Origin: Thiohalobacter sp.
Lineage (GTDB): Bacteria; Pseudomonadota; Gammaproteobacteria; Thiohalobacterales; Thiohalobacteraceae
DNA: 9,545 nt
Direction of reading: 5' to 3'
Assembly: GCA_027030825.1 (NCBI GenBank)
Contig: JALVEM010000297.1
Coordinates: forward strand, 1-9,545
Positions 5,827 to 9,545 of the stretch are shown piece after piece. The position numbers and the translations under genes were made by a program. The notes below the pieces were generated by a model. The model did not search any database and was not told the DNA's origin. It saw only the letters and a list, made by a program, of their open reading frames with translations. Every line of letters begins with the position of its first letter. Positions within the stretch are counted from its first letter, which is position 1.

Positions 5827-5828
5827 TC

Positions 5829-6029
5829 ATGGAAATCCTCTATCTGCTCATCCCCCTCGCCCTGGTCCTGATGATCATCGCGGTGGGTGTCTTCATCTGG
5901 GCCTCGCGCAGCGGCCAGTTCGACGACCTCGAGGGGCCCGCCTACCGGATCCTGATGGACGACGACGATCCGCGCATTCCCCGCCGAAGGCCCGGGGGCG
6001 ACGGGGGGAAAGACGACTTGCAGGACTGA
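5829..6029 (+). CDS. ccoS: cbb3-type cytochrome oxidase assembly protein CcoS-like
   Basis: A 66-residue protein with one N-terminal membrane helix (about residues 4-25) followed by the CcoS signature WASRSGQFDDLEGPAYRIL (24-42), an Asp run DDDD and a basic/acidic tail. CcoS is required for cofactor maturation of cbb3 oxidase and normally sits beside ccoI, ccoG and ccoH. None of these is present here, nor any ccoNOQP gene. The ATG at 5829 is chosen because the protein then begins MEILYLLIP as in the family; a GTG at 5808 would add seven non-conserved residues. It lies 46 bp after tRNA-Gln, with no separate promoter I can recognise, so it may be expressed by readthrough. Confidence 0.88.
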   Translation: MEILYLLIPLALVLMIIAVGVFIWASRSGQFDDLEGPAYRILMDDDDPRIPRRRPGGDGGKDDLQD

Positions 6030-6046
6030 GCGCTCTTGTCTATGCT
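6018..6046 (+). promoter_or_regulatory. Possible promoter for the 30-codon peptide
   Basis: TTGCAG (6018-6023) and TATGCT (6041-6046) are 17 bp apart and overlap the ccoS stop region. Matches are 3/6 and 4/6. Confidence 0.3.
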
Positions 6047-6077
6047 TCGCCGCCATCCCGGTTCCGGAGTGAATTCC

Positions 6078-6170
6078 ATGTTCAATTTCCAGAATTTCCC
6101 CATGGTGATCGTCATCGCGCTGGTCGTGATGGCCTGGCTCAGCTTCCTCTCGGTCATTCTGGCCGGCTGA
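6078..6170 (+). CDS. 30-residue single-pass membrane peptide, function unknown
   Basis: ATG at 6078 opens a 30-codon frame ending in TGA at 6168-6170, with GGAG (6066-6069) eight bases upstream. The peptide starts MFNFQNFPM and continues as a single hydrophobic helix (about 9-29) containing one Trp, with no charged residues at all. I do not recognise it. Its place directly after a ccoS-like gene, and before a strong terminator, would suit a small respiratory-complex subunit of the CydX/CcoM kind, but its sequence does not match the ones I remember. The ribosome binding site, clean codons and position between ccoS and the terminator support it being a gene. Confidence 0.6.
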   Translation: MFNFQNFPMVIVIALVVMAWLSFLSVILAG

Positions 6171-6186
6171 TTCGTCCGGCCCATGC

Positions 6187-6223
6187 AAAAAGGCCCCGCG
6201 CCTTGTTTGCGCGGGGCCTTTTT
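6187..6223. terminator. Strong bidirectional intrinsic terminator
   Basis: AAAAAGGCCCCGCG (6187-6200) is the exact complement of CGCGGGGCCTTTTT (6210-6223), extended by C6201-G6209 to a 15-bp stem around a seven-base loop. T-runs on both strands let it end the ccoS/small peptide transcript and the converging rpoH transcript. Confidence 0.93.
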
Positions 6224-6257
6224 CGGTTCCTGGCAGCCTGTCGGCGGCCGTTGGGTG

Positions 6258-7130
6258 TCAGGCCGCCATCGCCAGCTTCATCTTCTTCATGGCGTTCTTC
6301 TCGATCTGCCGGATGCGTTCGGCGGAGACGCCATACTCGTCGGCCAGCTCCTGAAGGGTGGCCTTCTTCTCCGCCAGCCAGCGCCGCTGGATGATGTCCC
6401 TGCTCCGGTCGTCGAGGCGCTCGAGAGCCCGATGCAGGGCATTCAGCCCCTGTTCCTGTTCGTCCTCGGCCTCCACTTCCCGGGCCGGGTCGTGGCTGGT
6501 GTCCTGCAGGTAGGCCACCGGCGCGAGGGCGCGGGCATCCTCGTCGCTCTCGTCGACCAGGGGATCGAAGGTGACGTCCTGACCGCTCAGCCGGGACTCC
6601 ATCTCCCTGACGGTTTCCGGCTGGACGCCCAGATCGGCCGCCACGGCCTCGACCTCCGCGTTGTTCAGCCAGCCGAGGCGCTTCTTGGCGCCGCGCAGGT
6701 TGAAGAACAGCTTGCGCTGGGCCTTGGTCGTGGCCACCTTCACGATGCGCCAGTTGCGCAGGATGAATTCATGGATCTCGGCCCGGATCCAGTGCACCGC
6801 AAAGGACACCAGGCGCACGCCCACGTCCGGGTCGAACCGCTTGACCGCCTTCATGAGGCCGACGTTGCCTTCCTGGATCAGGTCGGCGAGCGGCAGGCCG
6901 TAGCCCATGTAACCGCGTGCGATGTGCACGACGAAGCGCAGGTGCGAGAGCACCAGCTGCTGGGCCGCGGCCAGATCGTTCTCCGTGCGGTACTTGCGCG
7001 CCAGGGCGGTTTCCTCTTCCTGGCTCAGCACCGGTATGCGATTGACGGCCTGGATGTAGCCGTTCAGGTCGCTGACCGGCGCCGGAATGGATTCGGTGGC
7101 AGCGATCAATGCTGTGGTGTTGGTGGTCAT
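6258..7130 (-). CDS. rpoH: Heat-shock sigma factor sigma-32
   Basis: This 290-residue group-3 sigma factor directs RNA polymerase to heat-shock promoters. The RpoH box, QRKLFFNLR (138-146), is diagnostic. Region 2 (about 83-131) reads DLIQEGNVGLMKAVKRFDP, then SFAVHWIRAEIHEFIL, and region 4.2 carries the helix-turn-helix TLQELADEYGVSAERIRQIEK (258-278). The ATG at 7130 follows a GGGAGG ribosome binding site about eight bases upstream. The upstream region has a perfect CIRCE operator and two overlapping promoter candidates. In Pseudomonas-type genomes rpoH directly follows ftsX; here a response regulator gene intervenes. The C-terminus MKKMKLAMAA is normal for the family, and the gene ends 34 bp before the bidirectional terminator. 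Confidence 0.98.
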   Translation of the reverse strand: MTTNTTALIAATESIPAPVSDLNGYIQAVNRIPVLSQEEETALARKYRTENDLAAAQQLVLSHLRFVVHIARGYMGYGLPLADLIQEGNVGLMKAVKRFDPDVGVRLVSFAVHWIRAEIHEFILRNWRIVKVATTKAQRKLFFNLRGAKKRLGWLNNAEVEAVAADLGVQPETVREMESRLSGQDVTFDPLVDESDEDARALAPVAYLQDTSHDPAREVEAEDEQEQGLNALHRALERLDDRSRDIIQRRWLAEKKATLQELADEYGVSAERIRQIEKNAMKKMKLAMAA

Positions 7131-7167
7131 CCCTTTACCCTCCCTACGCTGAAATTTTCTGTGCCCG

Positions 7168-7197
7168 ATTTTAGCACTCGAAGCCTTAGAGTGCTAA
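7168..7197 (-). promoter_or_regulatory. Sigma-70-like rpoH promoter
   Basis: On the minus strand TTAGCA (7197-7192, 4/6) and TAAAAT (7173-7168, 5/6) are 18 bp apart, predicting a start near 7161 and a leader of about 30 bases. The hexamers fall on the two arms of the CIRCE operator. Confidence 0.5.
7171..7197. promoter_or_regulatory. CIRCE operator (HrcA binding site) upstream of rpoH
   Basis: TTAGCACTC (7171-7179), nine bases, then GAGTGCTAA (7189-7197): a perfect match to the CIRCE consensus with no mismatch in either arm and the exact nine-base spacer. CIRCE is bound by the repressor HrcA, whose activity depends on GroEL. Its centre is about 54 bp upstream of the rpoH ATG and it covers both promoter candidates. 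Confidence 0.95.
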
Positions 7198-7213
7198 ATC
7201 CGGAAAAGGTTCC
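7186..7213 (-). promoter_or_regulatory. Sigma-E-like rpoH promoter
   Basis: The minus strand reads GGAACCT (7213-7207), 16 bases, then TCTAA (7190-7186), close to the sigma-E consensus GGAACTT-N16-TCnnA. E. coli rpoH also has a sigma-E promoter. The -10 lies within the CIRCE site. Confidence 0.6.
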
Positions 7214-7240
7214 CGGGCATCGGAGGGCCGCCAATGCCCG
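7214..7240. terminator. Hairpin between the response regulator gene and rpoH
   Basis: CGGGCAT (7214-7220) and ATGCCCG (7234-7240) form a perfect seven-pair stem with a 13-base loop. Four T follow on the plus strand only, so as a terminator for the minus-strand response regulator it would be weak. Confidence 0.35.
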
Positions 7241-7255
7241 TTTTCCTGATCTGGA

Positions 7256-8593
7256 TCAAGCGCAGACGCGATTGCGGCCGGTCTGCTTGGCCTGATAGAG
7301 GGCCTTGTCGGCCATGGCCAGGAGACTCGGGAGGTCGGCGTTGATGTGCTGCTCGGTGCAGGCCACGCCGACGCTGGCGGTGATCTGGATGCCCTCGGGA
7401 TAGAGGTGTTCGATGCGCTCGCGGATCTCCTCGGCACGGCGGATGCCTTCCTCGAGCGGGCAACGGGGCAGCAGCACGACGAATTCCTCGCCGCCGAACC
7501 GGGCCGCCAGGGTGTCCTCGCGCAGGCACTCGCGCAGCAGCCCGCCCAGGGCCTCCAGGATGTGGTCCCCGACCAGGTGGCCGTAGGAGTCGTTGAGATG
7601 CTTGAAGCGGTCGAGGTCGATGACCAGCAGGGAGACCGGCTGATGACGCCGGTCGGCCAGAAAACGCTCGCCCTGCCTGAGCAGGTAGCACTTGTTGCGC
7701 ACCCCGGTCAGGGTGTCGGTGATGGCCATGTGATGCATCTCGTCGGCCTGCTTGCGCAGCGCGGCGTATTGCTGGCGGATGGTGAGCAGCGAGCTGATGC
7801 GGGCGATCAGGATCTGCTCGACCACCGGCTTGCAGACGAAATCGTTGGCGCCGGCATGGAATACCTCCACCTGACGGTCCGATTCCTCGGCGGAGGTGAG
7901 CACCAGGACCGGCAGCTCCTGCTGGCCGAGGTGGAGGCGAGCGCGGATGGCGTGCAGCAGGTCGCCCCCGGTCATGCTGCCGCGGAGGTAGAAATCGGTG
8001 ACCACGACATCGAAGGGCTGCCCACCCTCGCTCGCCTGAGCCAGTTCCAGCAGCTCGAAGGCCTTCTCGGCCGTCTGAGTGTGGACGACGTCCAGGCCAT
8101 GGTTCTCCATGACCCGGATCACGTGGTGTGCCGTGGTGGCGCTGTCCTCGACATAGAGCACCCGGCCCACCAGCCCGGAGGTGCGGGCCAGGAAGCTGCG
8201 CAGGAAGCCGGCGAATTCGCGGTAGCCGAGCGACTTGTCGAAATAGTCCGTGACCCCGGCCTCGAATCCGCCCTCCAGCAGCCGGGCGTTGGCATCGCCC
8301 GAGACCACGATGACCGGCACGTGCGCGCTCACCTTGCGGCGGCGGATGTGCCGGCACAGGTCCAGCCCGTCCATGTCGGGCAGGCGCAGCGAGGTCGAGA
8401 CGAGGTCGACCGGGTGCTCGTCGAGCAGGGCGATGGCCTCCTCGCCACTGCTGCACAGCAGCACGGAGGCCTCCGGAAGGGTTTCTTCCAGAGTCCTCTG
8501 GATGATCAGCCTGGCCACCTCGGAACCATCGACCACGAGAATCTGCCGCACGGGAAGTCTGCTGCCTGTCCGGAATGCGGAAGGTTTCTCCAT
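7256..8593 (-). CDS. Response regulator with two receiver domains and a GGDEF diguanylate cyclase
   Basis: The 445 residues form REC-REC-GGDEF, the PleD-like layout, and would make cyclic di-GMP in the cytoplasm in response to a phosphorelay. REC1 (about 17-135) is degenerate: the acidic pair is D22-G23 and the phospho-acceptor position is Ser68 (STSLRLPDMDG), although K120 remains. REC2 (about 143-270) is intact, with E149-D150, acceptor D200, T233 and K255 (CKP). A short helical linker (272-290) leads to DTLTGVRN, DLDRFKHLNDSYGH and the active GGEEF (367-371). The allosteric RxxD I-site reads REDT, so its Asp is missing and product inhibition may be lost. The start ATG 8593 has only a weak ribosome binding site. 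It sits between ftsX and rpoH; no histidine kinase is adjacent. Confidence 0.95.
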   Translation of the reverse strand: MEKPSAFRTGSRLPVRQILVVDGSEVARLIIQRTLEETLPEASVLLCSSGEEAIALLDEHPVDLVSTSLRLPDMDGLDLCRHIRRRKVSAHVPVIVVSGDANARLLEGGFEAGVTDYFDKSLGYREFAGFLRSFLARTSGLVGRVLYVEDSATTAHHVIRVMENHGLDVVHTQTAEKAFELLELAQASEGGQPFDVVVTDFYLRGSMTGGDLLHAIRARLHLGQQELPVLVLTSAEESDRQVEVFHAGANDFVCKPVVEQILIARISSLLTIRQQYAALRKQADEMHHMAITDTLTGVRNKCYLLRQGERFLADRRHQPVSLLVIDLDRFKHLNDSYGHLVGDHILEALGGLLRECLREDTLAARFGGEEFVVLLPRCPLEEGIRRAEEIRERIEHLYPEGIQITASVGVACTEQHINADLPSLLAMADKALYQAKQTGRNRVCA

Positions 8594-8652
8594 CGGTTTT
8601 TTTCCGGTTCCTTGTGGTTCCCTGTGGGGGATGTAGGGTGGCTATCGGCAGC

Positions 8653-8671
8653 CTGTCAGGGATCTTGACAG
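8653..8671. other. Small hairpin after ftsX
   Basis: CTGTCA and TGACAG form a perfect six-pair stem with a seven-base loop just downstream of the ftsX stop. No T-run follows on the minus strand, so it is not a convincing terminator; the 85-bp gap to the response regulator shows no clear promoter. Confidence 0.35.
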
Positions 8672-8678
8672 TGTTGCG

Positions 8679-9545
8679 TCAGGCGGAAGGCTCGATTCTG
8701 CGCAGGTGGCGGCCCACGGCCAGCCAGGCCCCGGCCCAGCCCAGCAGGGCGCCGCTGGCCAGCAGCAGGCCGAGGGCCGGCAGGCCCATGCCATGCAGGC
8801 GGAAATCGCTCCCGTAGAGGCTGGCGAGCCGGGCCACCGGTGCGTCGAGCCAGAGGATGAGCAGCTCCTCGAGGAGCCCCGCGATCAGCCCCCCCACCAG
8901 GCCGTACCAGAAACCCATGTAGAGGAAGGGGCGGCGGATGAAGCCTTCGGTGGCGCCGATCAGCCGGGTCACCTCGATCTCCTCGCGGTGGTTGCCGATC
9001 TCCAGGCGGATGGTGTTGCCGATCACGAACAGCACGGCGATGCCGAGCAGCACGCCGGCGGCCCAGACACCGCGCTCGAAGATGGCGACGAGCGCCTGGA
9101 AGCGCCGGACCCACTGCAGGTCGAGCTGGGCGATGTCGACGCCCGCCTGGGCGGCCAGGCGCTCGCGAAGGGCCTCGCCGGCCTCGGGCGTGAGCCCGGC
9201 ATCGGCCGGGCTGGCGAGGATGACGGGCGGGAAGGGATTCTCCCCCAGGGCCTCGAGCGCCTCGCGAAAGCCCGAGAGCTGTTCGAAGTCCCGGCGGGCC
9301 GCCTCGCGGTCCAGGTAGCGCACGGCGGCGATTTCCGGCCACTGTCGCAGCCGCTCGGCCAGGGCCCGGCCCTCGGCGTCGCTCACTTCCCGGTTCAGAA
9401 ACAGGGTGTAGCCGATGCCGCCCTGCCAGGCGCCGCCCAGGGACTGCACGTTGTGGAGCAGGGTCAGCATGGCCGTGGGCAGGGCCAGGGCGATGCCGAT
9501 CACCATGCAGGTCATGAAGCTCGACAGCGGGGTGTGCGACAGACG
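8679..9545 (-). CDS. ftsX: Cell division protein FtsX (N-terminus beyond the window)
   Basis: FtsX is the membrane subunit of the FtsEX ABC-type complex that links septal ring assembly to peptidoglycan hydrolase activation. The frame stays open to the right edge, giving 288 residues ending RHLRRIEPSA; the internal ATG at 9515 is not the true start, since the ten upstream codons (RLSHTPLSSF) continue the conserved sequence before membrane helix 1. Helix 1 (VIGIALALPTAMLTLL) precedes a periplasmic domain with LFLNREVSDAEG and NPFPPVI. Helices 2-4 are near GVLLGIAVLFVIGNTI, FWYGLVGGLIAGLL and GLLLASGALLGWAGAWL, with the cytoplasmic RLEIGNHREEIEVTRLIGAT between 2 and 3. ftsE is expected just beyond the edge. 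Confidence 0.96.
   Translation of the reverse strand, partial: RLSHTPLSSFMTCMVIGIALALPTAMLTLLHNVQSLGGAWQGGIGYTLFLNREVSDAEGRALAERLRQWPEIAAVRYLDREAARRDFEQLSGFREALEALGENPFPPVILASPADAGLTPEAGEALRERLAAQAGVDIAQLDLQWVRRFQALVAIFERGVWAAGVLLGIAVLFVIGNTIRLEIGNHREEIEVTRLIGATEGFIRRPFLYMGFWYGLVGGLIAGLLEELLILWLDAPVARLASLYGSDFRLHGMGLPALGLLLASGALLGWAGAWLAVGRHLRRIEPSA

Noticed and set aside
8600..8625. Sigma-E -35 elements (GGAACC twice on the minus strand) before the response regulator gene
   Set aside because: The two GGAACC copies lie too close to the ATG to leave room for a -10 element at the required spacing.
7346..8668. 440-codon plus-strand frame opposite the response regulator
   Set aside because: Antisense shadow; the opposite strand encodes unmistakable REC and GGDEF motifs.

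Overview
The window is high-GC, densely packed chromosomal DNA of a free-living gammaproteobacterium. The evidence is the RpoH box, TrmB, ThiS/ThiG, L13/S9, FtsX and a CcoS-type cytochrome oxidase assembly protein, together with many short GC-rich intergenic hairpins. I cannot name the genus; a Chromatiales-like or Pseudomonas-like relative is only a guess. Most of it is core housekeeping sequence, and I see no phage, insertion sequence, CRISPR array or resistance island.

Layout. The left edge holds the last 41 codons of a plus-strand gene, probably a radical SAM protein. About 400 bp of non-coding DNA follows, rich in inverted CCGGAAT/ATTCCGG repeats. A minus-strand thiamine operon comes next: thiS, thiG, then trmB, with a heptamer tandem repeat filling the thiG-trmB gap. 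Divergent from thiS is a plus-strand long-chain acyl-CoA synthetase, followed by tRNA-Gly(CCC) with a promoter that starts inside the synthetase stop region. A tiny minus-strand membrane protein gene (DUF3096-like) lies next. The gap between it and rplM holds a candidate independent small RNA with its own promoter, C-rich loops and an intrinsic terminator. Then come, on the plus strand, rplM-rpsI, tRNA-Gln(CTG), a ccoS-like gene and a 30-codon membrane peptide. A strong bidirectional terminator separates these from minus-strand rpoH, a two-receiver diguanylate cyclase response regulator, and ftsX, which runs off the right edge.

How the parts relate. ftsX, rpoH and thiS-thiG-trmB lie on the same strand in the order I remember from Pseudomonas, so the plus-strand block from the synthetase to ccoS looks inserted between conserved neighbours. 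rpoH has an elaborate control region: a perfect CIRCE operator (HrcA site) sits over a sigma-70-like promoter and also overlaps the -10 of a sigma-E-like promoter, so three heat/envelope-stress inputs appear to meet there. The most novel-looking item is the approximately 105-nt small RNA at 4618-4722. It shows TCCCCCCTC in two hairpin loops and the 16S anti-Shine-Dalgarno core CCTCCTT between them, which suggests an RNA that pairs with ribosome binding sites.
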